Source: an uncultured Cardiobacterium sp. (GTDB lineage: Bacteria; Pseudomonadota; Gammaproteobacteria; Cardiobacteriales; Cardiobacteriaceae). Taken from it: DNA of 23,360 nt. Of this stretch, positions 14,370-22,119 are shown in pieces. The stretch is from the NCBI RefSeq assembly GCF_938028185.1, contig NZ_CALJAH010000080.1:1-23360 (forward strand), given 5' to 3'. How positions within the stretch are numbered: the stretch's first letter is position 1; each line of letters begins with the position of its first letter. Position numbers and translations under genes: made by a program. Below the pieces are notes generated by a model that worked only from the letters and a program-made list of their open reading frames with translations, made no database searches and was not told where the DNA came from.

Positions 14370-14397
14370 AGTGACACCTTCGGCGGGTTCGCCGTGA

Positions 14398-14673
14398 TTA
14401 GCCGTTCAGTGCGTTCAGCATCGGGTTGCCAAATACCATGATCAGGGCGATAACCACGCCAATCATGGCGACGGCATCAAGCAGACCGACGATAATGAAG
14501 AATTTGCCGAGGAGCGGGTTCATCATTTCCGGCTGACGGGCGCTGCTTTCGATGTATTTGCCACCGAGCAGGCCGAAACCGAGCGCCGTACCCAGCGCGG
14601 CAAGGCCGAGGATGATTGCGGCGGCAATCGCGGTGGAGCCTTGCAGTTGGGCAATGGCAGCTAATTTTTCCAT
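14398..14673 (-). CDS. atpE: F1Fo ATP synthase subunit c
   Basis: This 91-residue proteolipid has two membrane helices joined by the polar loop SARQPEM (44-50). The ion-binding carboxylate is Asp66 in FFIIVGLLDAVAMIGV. There is no Gln/Glu-Ser-Thr sodium signature, so proton coupling is expected. Helix 1 has the tight-packing glycine/alanine motif GLAALGTALGFGLLGG. Compared with the 79-residue E. coli subunit it is longer at both ends. It lies 38 nt after atpB. Confidence 0.98.
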   Translation of the reverse strand: MEKLAAIAQLQGSTAIAAAIILGLAALGTALGFGLLGGKYIESSARQPEMMNPLLGKFFIIVGLLDAVAMIGVVIALIMVFGNPMLNALNG

Positions 14674-14711
14674 GGGAACCTCCAGATTAAGTTAAAGGAA
14701 AAAGCGGGTAT

Positions 14712-15509
14712 TTAGTGGTGCGGCTCGGTGGTCGAGAGGTAGACAACAGACAGCACCATGATGATATAGGCCTGAAGCGAGACGATCAGGATGTGGAAGA
14801 TGGCCCATGCGCCGCCCGGTATGAACTGGAAGAACCACGGCAGGAAGGCAATCAGGATGAAGACGAGTTCCCCGGCAAAGAGGTTGCCGAAAAGACGCAG
14901 CGAGAGCGAGATCATTTTGGCGAAGTCTTCGATGAGTTTCAGCGCCAAGTTGATGGGGTAGAACAGGATTTTGCCGATGAGGGATTCGGATTCAAACGGG
15001 TGGTTGCCCATGGCCTTGATGAAGCCGAACGGGCTGTTGTTTTTCAGCAGATAGATGTAGGTGAGGGCAATGATGGTGATGGAGATGGCAAAGGTGGCAT
15101 TGGCATCGGTTGAGGGGACGATTTTCAGGTGATGAATGCCAAACTGGGCGGCAACGCCAGGCATGAAATCAACCGGGATCATGTCCATCACGTTCCAGAA
15201 AAATACCCAACAGAAGATGGTGAGCGCCAGCGAGCCGATGTCGGCGCGTGATTTGCCGAAGAAGTCCTTGACGACGCCATCCACGAAGTCAAAGGCCATT
15301 TCGGCGACGTTGACGGCAAAGGAAGGCGGTTCGTTGTTTTCGAGGTGTTGCAGGGCGCGCAGTCCCATTTTGCGCATCCACCAGCAGAACAGGCTGCCGA
15401 GCAGGATGGAAAAGAAGAGGGTGTCAATATGCAAAGACCAGAAACCTTCACCAATGCTGAGATTGGTCATGTGGTGGTTAATGATTTCTGCCGCATTTTG
15501 TTCTGCCAT
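14712..15509 (-). CDS. atpB: F1Fo ATP synthase subunit a
   Basis: This 265-residue integral membrane protein forms the proton half-channels. The essential Arg is R205 in SLSLRLFGNLFAGE. Other typical segments are NVMDMIPVDF (106-115), MGNHPFE, and the C-terminal helix ending in VYLSTTEPHH. It starts 9 nt after the atpI stop with AAGAGGAACGT as ribosome site. Confidence 0.98.
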   Translation of the reverse strand: MAEQNAAEIINHHMTNLSIGEGFWSLHIDTLFFSILLGSLFCWWMRKMGLRALQHLENNEPPSFAVNVAEMAFDFVDGVVKDFFGKSRADIGSLALTIFCWVFFWNVMDMIPVDFMPGVAAQFGIHHLKIVPSTDANATFAISITIIALTYIYLLKNNSPFGFIKAMGNHPFESESLIGKILFYPINLALKLIEDFAKMISLSLRLFGNLFAGELVFILIAFLPWFFQFIPGGAWAIFHILIVSLQAYIIMVLSVVYLSTTEPHH

Positions 15510-15518
15510 ACGTTCCTC

Positions 15519-15863
15519 TTAGCGTTTCAGTAGTGCCCAGAAATAGGCGGTGCAGGTTACTGCGAAGCCGATCAGGATGCCCAGCGGGTTGCCGTGCCGG
15601 ATGAACCAGGCGCCCAAAATCAGCACGGTGAGCCATTTCAGGATTTCTGCAAGGCGGACGGCGCGGACAAATTGTCTTGCCGGTAATACTTGCGGTAATC
15701 GTCTGAATATCAGCATGGCCAGTACGGTGGGCAACAGGCAAAGCAATCCGCCCATGAGGACGGAGATACTGGTGTCGCGCCACGGACTTGCCCATGTGCA
15801 AAGTGTTATAACAGTCAGGATAACACTTTGTGTTTTCAGCAGATATTGCAGGGTTTCCTTCAT
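15519..15863 (-). CDS. atpI: ATP synthase assembly protein I
   Basis: This 114-residue protein has four predicted membrane segments (about 11-25, 34-53, 73-88 and 93-111). Its place as the first gene of the operon, directly before atpB, fits AtpI, which helps assemble the c-ring. Sequence conservation in this family is low, so position is the main evidence. The ATG at 15863 has no Shine-Dalgarno (CCCGCGCACCACAA precedes it) and lies only 14 nt from a strong -10 box. Confidence 0.9.
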   Translation of the reverse strand: MKETLQYLLKTQSVILTVITLCTWASPWRDTSISVLMGGLLCLLPTVLAMLIFRRLPQVLPARQFVRAVRLAEILKWLTVLILGAWFIRHGNPLGILIGFAVTCTAYFWALLKR

Positions 15864-15877
15864 TTGTGGTGCGCGGG

Positions 15878-15906
15878 ATTATAAGAGCTTGACCGGGAGG
15901 GGTCAA
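15878..15906 (-). promoter_or_regulatory. Sigma70 promoter of the atp operon, with AT-rich upstream element
   Basis: The minus strand has TTGACC (15906-15901), a 17-nt spacer and TATAAT (15883-15878), close to consensus. Upstream (15907-15976) the sequence is strongly AT-rich against a GC-rich genome and could act as an UP element. The start would be near 15871, giving only about 8 nt of leader before the atpI ATG. This 113-bp parB-atpI gap also holds a weak CCAAAA/TTTTGG hairpin after parB. Confidence 0.8.
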
Positions 15907-15976
15907 TAAAAATCCATATTCCGTTAATTTATCCAAAAATTTTATTTCTTTTGGCACTTTTGGCAAATGCGGCGGT

Positions 15977-16855
15977 TCAGGTTTCGGGTTTGAAGCCCCA
16001 TTTGGCGAGGATGCCGTCCAGTTCGTCGAGGTTGTTGTATTTGAGGACGACGCGGCCACGGCCTTTGCCGTTGTCGCGGATGGCGACGGGGTAGCCAAGG
16101 TAGCTGCCGAGGCGTTCTTCCAGCGCGTCAATGTTGATGTCGCGCGGCGGCGGGGGAGCGGTCTGGTCAGGCGATTGCTGGATTTGTTTGACCCGTGCTT
16201 CTATCTGGCGCACGCTGTATTTGCGCGCCAGCGTCTCGGCGAGCAGGGTTTTCTGCTGGCTCTCACTCAGGGTGAGCATGGCGCGCGCGTGTCCCATTTC
16301 GATGTCGCCGCTGTAGAGCGCGTCTTTGACCGGCTGGCTCAGTTCGAGCAGGCGCAGGATGTTGGTCACGGAGGAGCGGGAACGGCCAACGAGTTGTGCC
16401 GCTTTTTCGTGGGTGAGGTTGAAGTCTTGTACCAGTTGTTGCAGGGCGCTGGCGACTTCGAGGATGTTGAGGTCGCTGCGTTGCAGGTTTTCGATGAGGG
16501 CGACGGCGAGCGCCTGCTGGTCGTTGTAGTTTTTGACGACGCAGGGGATTTTCGTCAGCCCCGCAATCTTGCTGGCACGGAAGCGGCGTTCGCCGGCGAT
16601 GATTTCGTACTGGCCGTCGGCGATAGGGCGGACGACCAGCGGTTGCAGGATGCCGTGTTCGGCGATGGATTGCGCCAGCTCTTGCAGGGTGTCGTCGTGG
16701 AAGACTTTGCGCGGCTGGTAGATGCCGGGGCGGATTTTGGCGGCGTCGATTTGTTTCAGCGCTTCAAATTCGGGCTGGGCAATGACGTCGCGCGCCGCTT
16801 CGCCGAGCAGTGATTCAAAGCCGCGTCCGAGGCCGCCGCGTTTGGTTTTCAGCAT
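15977..16855 (-). CDS. parB: Chromosome-partitioning protein ParB
   Basis: This 292-residue protein begins with the typical basic start MLKTKRGGLGRGFESLL. The CTP-binding/CTPase motif GERRFRA is at 88-94, ENLQRSDLN at 122-130, and the helix-turn-helix that reads parS at about 149-170 (HEKAAQLVGRSRSSVTNILRLL). The C-terminal dimerisation domain ends at GFKPET. ParB loads on parS as a CTP-dependent clamp and works with ParA to separate chromosome origins. It is 15 nt after parA, with AAGGAGAG as ribosome site. No parS-like palindrome was spotted by eye in the window. Confidence 0.97.
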   Translation of the reverse strand: MLKTKRGGLGRGFESLLGEAARDVIAQPEFEALKQIDAAKIRPGIYQPRKVFHDDTLQELAQSIAEHGILQPLVVRPIADGQYEIIAGERRFRASKIAGLTKIPCVVKNYNDQQALAVALIENLQRSDLNILEVASALQQLVQDFNLTHEKAAQLVGRSRSSVTNILRLLELSQPVKDALYSGDIEMGHARAMLTLSESQQKTLLAETLARKYSVRQIEARVKQIQQSPDQTAPPPPRDINIDALEERLGSYLGYPVAIRDNGKGRGRVVLKYNNLDELDGILAKWGFKPET

Positions 16856-16870
16856 TTTGGTCTCTCCTTG

Positions 16871-17638
16871 TTATTGCCCCAGGCGCTGTTTCAGCTCTGC
16901 GGCGATTTCGCGGTAGGCGACAGCGCCTTTGGCGGTGCTGTCGTACTGGACGATGGGCAGGCCGTAGCTGGGCGCTTCGGCGAGGCGGACGTTGCGCGGT
17001 ACGACGGTGGTGAACATCAGTCCTTTCAGATAGGCTTCGAGGCTGTCCGACACTTCGCGGGTGAGACGCGAGCGGGCATCGAACATGGTTCGGATGAATC
17101 CGGCGACGCGCAGGTCGGGGTTGACGGTCTGGCGCAACTGGCCGACGGTATCGAGCAGGGCGCTGACGCCTTCGAGGGCGAAGTATTCGCACTGGATGGG
17201 GACGAGGACGTAGTTGGCGGCGACGAGCGCGTTGACGGTGAGCAGGTTGAGCGTTGGCGGGCAGTCAATCAGCACCCAGTCGAAGCGCTCCGCCCAGCCG
17301 TGGATGTGTTTTTTCAAGAGCGCGTGGCGCATATTTTCCTGAAAGAGCGCTTCGTCCGAGCCGGTGAGGTCGGCATTGGCGGGCATCAGCCAGATGTGCG
17401 AGTTTTCGCAATAGATACAGGTATCTTCGACGCTGCGCGTGCCGAGCATGACGTCCATCACGCCGTGCTCAACGCTGCGCCGCTCCACCCCGCAGGCGAC
17501 GGTCGCGTTCGCTTGCGGGTCCATGTCTATCAGCAGCACGTCGGCACCGCTTTCGGCGAGGACGGCGGCGAGGCTGACGGCGGTCGTCGTTTTGCCGACG
17601 CCGCCTTTCTGGTTGGTGATGGCGATGATGTGGCTCAT
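16871..17638 (-). CDS. parA: Chromosome-partitioning ATPase ParA
   Basis: This 255-residue protein has the deviant Walker A motif KGGVGKTT at residues 11-18 (TNQKGGVGKTT), Walker A' with LLIDMDPQANAT near 35-46, and Walker B WVLIDCPPTLNLLT. It has no N-terminal DNA-binding extension, as in chromosomal ParA/Soj. It forms ATP-dependent dimers on the nucleoid that pull ParB-parS complexes. Its ATG overlaps the rsmG stop as ATGA, so the two are translationally coupled. Confidence 0.97.
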   Translation of the reverse strand: MSHIIAITNQKGGVGKTTTAVSLAAVLAESGADVLLIDMDPQANATVACGVERRSVEHGVMDVMLGTRSVEDTCIYCENSHIWLMPANADLTGSDEALFQENMRHALLKKHIHGWAERFDWVLIDCPPTLNLLTVNALVAANYVLVPIQCEYFALEGVSALLDTVGQLRQTVNPDLRVAGFIRTMFDARSRLTREVSDSLEAYLKGLMFTTVVPRNVRLAEAPSYGLPIVQYDSTAKGAVAYREIAAELKQRLGQ

Positions 17639-18264
17639 GCGCGCTCCCGGCGGATGTCCAGCAGGGTGCGTTCGCCATCCAGCAGCGGCACGGTGAGCGG
17701 ATAAACCGCATGGATGGCGAAACCAGGGACGGCCAGCGTCTCCGCTTCGCGTCCTTTCATCAGCAGCCAGCGGCTGTTGTCGTCGCCCAAATGCGCGGTC
17801 AAGGCGACAAAGCGATCGGCGGCGGCGAGTGCGCGGCTGATAATCACCGCTTGCGGCGGCGCCTGCCAGTCTTCGACCCGTTGCGCCACCACTTGTACAT
17901 TGGCGAGCGCCAACACGCGCACCGCTTCGCGGATGAACGCCGCTTTTTTGCCGTTGCTTTCCAGCGCGGTCACGGCCAGCGCGGGCTGCATGATGGCGAG
18001 CAGCAGCGCGGGCAACCCGGCACCGCTGCCGATGTCAGCCAGCGTCGCCGCGTCCTTTATATAAGGCAGCACGGCGAGGCAATCGAGGATGTGGCGCGGG
18101 ATTTGTTCTTCCACGTCGCGCACGGCGGTGAGGTTATGCACCTGGTTCCATTTGTTGAGCAGGTTCAGATAGGTGGCGAACTGCGCCCGCTGCGCCGCAG
18201 CAACGGCGAACGGCAGCGCATTCAGTCCGCGCTCCAGTTTTTCCTGCGCCCCGGCTGGCAGCAT
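17635..18264 (-). CDS. rsmG: 16S rRNA (guanine-527-N7)-methyltransferase
   Basis: This 209-residue SAM-dependent enzyme methylates G527 of 16S rRNA. The family pattern is present: FATYLNLLNKWNQVHNLTAVRD (29-50), HILDCLAVL (58-66), and the SAM-binding glycine motif ADIGSGAGLP (76-85). I use the ATG at 18264, which overlaps the pepA stop as TGATG; the TTG one codon upstream is unlikely. In many bacteria rsmG follows mnmG (gidA). Here it follows pepA instead, while the downstream parAB-atp order is kept. Confidence 0.95.
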   Translation of the reverse strand: MLPAGAQEKLERGLNALPFAVAAAQRAQFATYLNLLNKWNQVHNLTAVRDVEEQIPRHILDCLAVLPYIKDAATLADIGSGAGLPALLLAIMQPALAVTALESNGKKAAFIREAVRVLALANVQVVAQRVEDWQAPPQAVIISRALAAADRFVALTAHLGDDNSRWLLMKGREAETLAVPGFAIHAVYPLTVPLLDGERTLLDIRRERA

Positions 18265-19712
18265 CAAGCCACCTGCGCGCGGAAGTATTCAAGCAACAGA
18301 CCGACCGGACGCCCGGTGCCGCCTTTCGGCGCGCTGCTCTTGAAGGCGCTGCCGGCGATGTCCAGATGCGCCCAGGGGTAATCGACAAATTCGGAGAGAT
18401 AGGCGGCAGCCGTCACCGCGCCCGCGTCGCGCACGCCGGAAATGTTGGGAATGTCGGCGAACGGACTGCGCAGCATCTCGCGGTATTCCGGGTCAAGCGG
18501 CATCCGCCAGGCGGGATCGCGCGCCACCTCGCCCGCGCGCAGCAGCGCCTCGGCAAGCGCGTCGTCATTGCTGAAAAGACCGCTGCGCACGCCGCCCAGG
18601 GCGACAACAATCGCGCCGGTGAGCGTCGCCATGTCAATCACCGCCTGCGGCTGGTAGCGCGTGGCGTAGGTGAGCGCGTCGCAGAGAATGAGGCGGCCTT
18701 CGGCGTCGGTGTTCAGCACCTCGACCGTCTTGCCCGACATCGTCTTCAGAATGTCGCCGGGGCGGATGGCATTGCCGTCCGGCATATTTTCGACCGAGGC
18801 GACGAGGCCGACCAGATACAGCGGCAGTTGCGCCTCGCATACTGCTTTCACCGCGCCGAACACCGCCGCCGCGCCGCCCATGTCGCCCTTCATCTCGTCC
18901 ATCGCCCCGGCGGGTTTGATGGAAATGCCGCCGGTGTCAAAGGTCACGCCCTTGCCGACCAGCACCTGCGGTTTCGCATTCACCGCGTTTTCCGGGCGGT
19001 ATTCAAAAATAATGAAGCGCGGCTCATTGACGCTGCCCTGCGCCACGCCGAGCAGCGCGCCCATGCCGAGCGCTTCAATGTCCTTTTTCTTCAATACCTT
19101 GACGGTGAGCGCGTCATAATCCTTGGCCATCGCCTTTGCCTGCTCGCCGAGCCAGACAGGGACGCAAACATTCGGCGGCGTATTGACCAAATCGCGGGTG
19201 AGCGTACTGCCCGCCGCCCAGGCACGCGCCAAATCGAGCGCCGCCTGCGCCGCTTTCTTCTCCGCCTTGTCGCAGACGAAAACCCACTCATGCTTGCGCG
19301 CCTTGCCCGCATTGCTCTTGAAAGCATCGAAGCGGTAGGCATCGTGCGCGGCGGCGCGCGCCATCAGCGCGATGGCATCGACGCCGCTGCCGAGCAACAG
19401 CGCGACCTTCGTCCAGCCGGACTCGTCCGCCAACTGCTGCACCGTCGCCGTCGCCCGTTGCAGCGCGCGGTCATCGTCATCGCGGCATAACACCGCCACG
19501 CGCGGCGCGGTCAGCCCCGGCACATCGACAAACAGACGCAGCGCGCCTTTCGGCGGCAAATTCCCTTTCTCCGCCTGCGCCGTAAAAAACCCGCCGGACG
19601 CCGCATCCAGCACGGCGAGTGCAGGCGAAAAACCGCCATCGGCTGCCAGCGACACCGCGACCACTTCGGCGGCGACCTCAGCCGGCGAACACGCCTTCAA
19701 AGAAAATTTCAT
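18264..19712 (-). CDS. pepA: Leucyl aminopeptidase (M17 family, cytosol aminopeptidase)
   Basis: This 482-residue metalloprotease has the two-zinc active site of M17: K253 and D258 in VGKGVTFDTGG, K265 in ISIKP, then D276 in KGDMGG, and NTDAEGRL at 334-341, the family signature. It removes N-terminal residues from peptides in the cytoplasm; some orthologues also bind DNA. The ATG at 19712 (MKFSLKACS) has GGAG about 10 nt upstream, which is better than the GTG three codons earlier. It is divergent from lptF and overlaps rsmG by one base. The divergent lptF-pepA pair is common in gammaproteobacteria. Confidence 0.97.
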   Translation of the reverse strand: MKFSLKACSPAEVAAEVVAVSLAADGGFSPALAVLDAASGGFFTAQAEKGNLPPKGALRLFVDVPGLTAPRVAVLCRDDDDRALQRATATVQQLADESGWTKVALLLGSGVDAIALMARAAAHDAYRFDAFKSNAGKARKHEWVFVCDKAEKKAAQAALDLARAWAAGSTLTRDLVNTPPNVCVPVWLGEQAKAMAKDYDALTVKVLKKKDIEALGMGALLGVAQGSVNEPRFIIFEYRPENAVNAKPQVLVGKGVTFDTGGISIKPAGAMDEMKGDMGGAAAVFGAVKAVCEAQLPLYLVGLVASVENMPDGNAIRPGDILKTMSGKTVEVLNTDAEGRLILCDALTYATRYQPQAVIDMATLTGAIVVALGGVRSGLFSNDDALAEALLRAGEVARDPAWRMPLDPEYREMLRSPFADIPNISGVRDAGAVTAAAYLSEFVDYPWAHLDIAGSAFKSSAPKGGTGRPVGLLLEYFRAQVA

Positions 19713-19809
19713 AAAGCACACTCCAATCAGTTAAGCTGCGCAGCCAATAAAAAAACAGGCAATGCGCCCGTAAAAAACGGCGCTAGCATAGCACAAACTC
19801 ACCCCGCCC
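19713..19809. promoter_or_regulatory. Divergent pepA/lptF intergenic region
   Basis: These 97 bp must hold the promoters for both pepA (minus) and lptF (plus). I see a TAGCAT on the plus strand (19784-19789) 20 nt before the lptF ATG, and on the minus strand the overlapping TATGCT. Neither has a convincing -35. A CCGTAAAAAACGG palindrome lies at about 19768-19780. lptF lacks an obvious Shine-Dalgarno. Individual elements are weakly supported. Confidence 0.35.
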
Positions 19810-20865
19810 ATGCCCATCCTCTACCGCTACATCATCCGCGAAACGCTCGCCGTTTTCCTTGCTACCAACCTGATATTGCTGACAATCCTCTTGAGCTTCC
19901 GCCTCTCCTCGCTGCTCGCGGCGGCGGCGGCGGGCAACATGGCACTCTCGGCGGTGTGGATGCTCATCGGCCTGCAAGCGGTGCGCTTCCTCGTGATATT
20001 GATGCCGCTCGCCTTCGTCCTCGCCGCCGTAATGACCCTCGGCCGCCTCTACCGCGACCACGAAATCAGCGCCGCGCTCGCCTGCGGCATCGCCCCGCGC
20101 CACCAGACCCGCGCCCTGCTCACCTGCGCCGTTCCTGTCGTCCTGCTGCTGCTGGCGCTCAGCATGAGCATCCTGCCGCGCGTTTACCGCAGCCAGGACA
20201 CCCTGCGCCAACAGGCACAACAAGAAGCGGGCATGATCCTCTTCACCCCCAACACCTTCCGCCGCCTTGACGACGGCACCGTCGTCCATACCGGCGCCAT
20301 CGAAGGCGGCCAACTGCGCGACTTCCTCATCGCCCGCGACGAGCCCGACGGCGGCCACAGCCTCATCCTCGCCGACTACGGCGAAATGCAGGGCGACGAA
20401 CAACAGCGCCACCTGCTGCTGCACCACGGCCGCCGCCTCGCCTGGAACGCCAACCACGACCCGGCACACACCACCCTCTTCACCTACCAAAACGCCGACC
20501 TGCGCCTGCCCGGCGCCAACACCCTCGCCGCGAATGACAACCGCCTGCGCAACCTCGCCACCAGCGAACTCGGCACCAGCCCCGAACACCTCAGCGAATG
20601 GCAAAGCCGCAGCAACCCGGCGATAGCGCTACTCATCTACGCCCTCGCCCTGCCGCTGCTCGCGCGCAGCCAGCCGCGCCAGGGGCGCTACCAAAAAATC
20701 GTCCCCGCCTTCATCGCCTTCGCCCTCTACATCAACCTGCTCGACCTCATCACCATCGCCATCCGCAAACACCAAATCCCGCCGCTGCCCGGCAGCTACT
20801 GGCTGCACGGCGCCGTCCTCGCCACCATTCTCGCCCTGTGGCAGAGAAACCGGAGCCGCGCATGA
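19810..20865 (+). CDS. lptF: LPS export permease LptF
   Basis: This 351-residue inner-membrane protein has the LptF/YjgP layout. Three N-terminal membrane helices (about 10-35, 45-75 and 95-120) follow the opening MPILYRYIIRETL. A periplasmic beta-jellyroll of about 130 residues comes next, then three C-terminal helices (about 270-285, 297-320 and 325-345). It pairs with LptG and the ATPase LptB to extract LPS from the inner membrane and pass it to LptC and LptA. The stop overlaps the lptG ATG as ATGA. Confidence 0.95.
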   Translation: MPILYRYIIRETLAVFLATNLILLTILLSFRLSSLLAAAAAGNMALSAVWMLIGLQAVRFLVILMPLAFVLAAVMTLGRLYRDHEISAALACGIAPRHQTRALLTCAVPVVLLLLALSMSILPRVYRSQDTLRQQAQQEAGMILFTPNTFRRLDDGTVVHTGAIEGGQLRDFLIARDEPDGGHSLILADYGEMQGDEQQRHLLLHHGRRLAWNANHDPAHTTLFTYQNADLRLPGANTLAANDNRLRNLATSELGTSPEHLSEWQSRSNPAIALLIYALALPLLARSQPRQGRYQKIVPAFIAFALYINLLDLITIAIRKHQIPPLPGSYWLHGAVLATILALWQRNRSRA

Positions 20866-21914
20866 CCCGCTTCGACCGCTACCTGCTGCGCACCATCACC
20901 GCCACCAGCCTGATTGCGCTCGCCTTCCTCCTCGCCGTCGATTACATCGTACAAATCTCGGTCGATGCCGACGACCTCGGCCAGGGCAGCTACACCCTCG
21001 CTGTGCTGCTGCTGCAACTGCTGCTCGTCCTGCCGCAAAAACTGCTGCTCTACGCCCCCGCCGCCATCCTCGTCGGCACCATCATGGGGCTCGGCCAACT
21101 CTCCGCGCAGAACGAAATCGCCGTCGTCCGCGCCGCCGGCATCTCGCGCCTGCGCCTCGCCCGCGCCGGCATCGCCTTCGCCCTCATCGTCGGCGTGCTG
21201 AACATCGTCAACGGTGAAACCCTCGCGCCCCAACTCGCCGACCGCAGCCGCCTGCTGCGCAGCCAGGCGCTGGGCGAACCCGCCGACACCGGCCCGGCAC
21301 AAGGCATCTGGCTCAAACAACAAAACACCATCATTCACATCGGCGCGCTCAACGCCGACGGCAGCCTTGCCCGCCTGCGCAGCTACCAGAGCGACGCCGG
21401 GTACATCACCATCCGGGAAGCCGACCGCGCCACCTGGGACGCGCCCGACTGGCAACTGGAAAACCCGCGCGGCTGGCGCACCAGCGCGGACAAAACCGAA
21501 AGCACCGCCGCGCCCGCGCGCTGGCAAAACGGCGCAACCCCGCAGGCGCTGCACGCACTCGCCGCCATCAACAGCGCCGAAACCCTGCGCGAACTCTACA
21601 CCCTGACCCGCTTCATGGCGGCGAACGGCCTCAACCACGAACACGAAAGCCTCAAACTGTGGCAACGGCTGCTGACCCCGCTCACCACGGCGGCAATGGT
21701 ACTGCTGGCACTACCGTTTGCCTTTGGCAATAATCGCAGCGGCCAACAGGGTACCCGCCTCGTCACCGGCATCCTGCTCGGTGTCGCCTACTACGTCATA
21801 AGCGGCGTCATCGCCAACCTCGCCCTGCTGCTGCACTGGCCGCCGCTGCTCGGCGCGGCGCTGCCCATCCTCATCTTCACCATTCCGCCGCTCATCCTGC
21901 TGGTGCGGCAGTAG
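20862..21914 (+). CDS. lptG: LPS export permease LptG
   Basis: This 350-residue partner of LptF opens with MTRFDRYLLRTI and has the same three helices, jellyroll, three helices layout. Typical segments are LYAPAAILVGTIMGLGQLSAQNEIAVVRAAGIS (the coupling region that contacts LptB) and a C-terminal membrane bundle with FAFGNNRSGQQGTRLVTGILLGVAYYV. The ATG at 20862 has CGGAG upstream and overlaps the lptF stop. The frame is open further upstream, but that part overlaps lptF and is not coding. Confidence 0.95.
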   Translation: MTRFDRYLLRTITATSLIALAFLLAVDYIVQISVDADDLGQGSYTLAVLLLQLLLVLPQKLLLYAPAAILVGTIMGLGQLSAQNEIAVVRAAGISRLRLARAGIAFALIVGVLNIVNGETLAPQLADRSRLLRSQALGEPADTGPAQGIWLKQQNTIIHIGALNADGSLARLRSYQSDAGYITIREADRATWDAPDWQLENPRGWRTSADKTESTAAPARWQNGATPQALHALAAINSAETLRELYTLTRFMAANGLNHEHESLKLWQRLLTPLTTAAMVLLALPFAFGNNRSGQQGTRLVTGILLGVAYYVISGVIANLALLLHWPPLLGAALPILIFTIPPLILLVRQ

Positions 21915-21950
21915 CGCCGTAAACGCAGCCCCAATCGCCGTATTTCCCTA

Positions 21951-22032
21951 CCGTGGGTCAAGCGCCCCGCATGGCACGGGCATTGCTTGCGCAGAGAACA
22001 AGTACAGGTCGGGCATCAAGCCCAATCTGTAC
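21951..22032 (+). other. Two hairpins in the leader of the eight-cysteine gene C
   Basis: The 205 bp between lptG and the next gene (21915-22119) hold no gene. CCGTG (21951-21955) can pair with CACGG (21975-21979). GTACAGGTCGGGC (22002-22014) pairs with GCCCAATCTGTAC (22020-22032) through 12 of 13 positions, counting one G-U pair, over a 5-nt loop. Further on, GGCGC/GCGCC pairs occur near 22071-22089. There is no U-tract after any of them, so they are not clear terminators. They may be a structured 5' leader or part of an intergenic repeat. Confidence 0.5.
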
Positions 22033-22119
22033 CGCATCAACATCAAATCGTAAATACGCCCTAGATGTAGGCGCTTCCCCCAGGCGCCAACCCCGCGCCC
22101 ATAAACCGACGAGGTTGCC

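Noticed and set aside
15907..15976. AT-rich stretch near parB with one DnaA-box-like TTATCCAAA as a possible replication origin
   Set aside because: Only one imperfect box, about 70 bp long and no cluster. It is better explained as an UP element and gap for the atp promoter.
15977..17638. parS site near parAB
   Set aside because: I looked for a TTTCACGTGAAA-like or TGTTCCACGTGGAACA-like palindrome and found none by eye. A computed search would be needed to exclude a diverged one.
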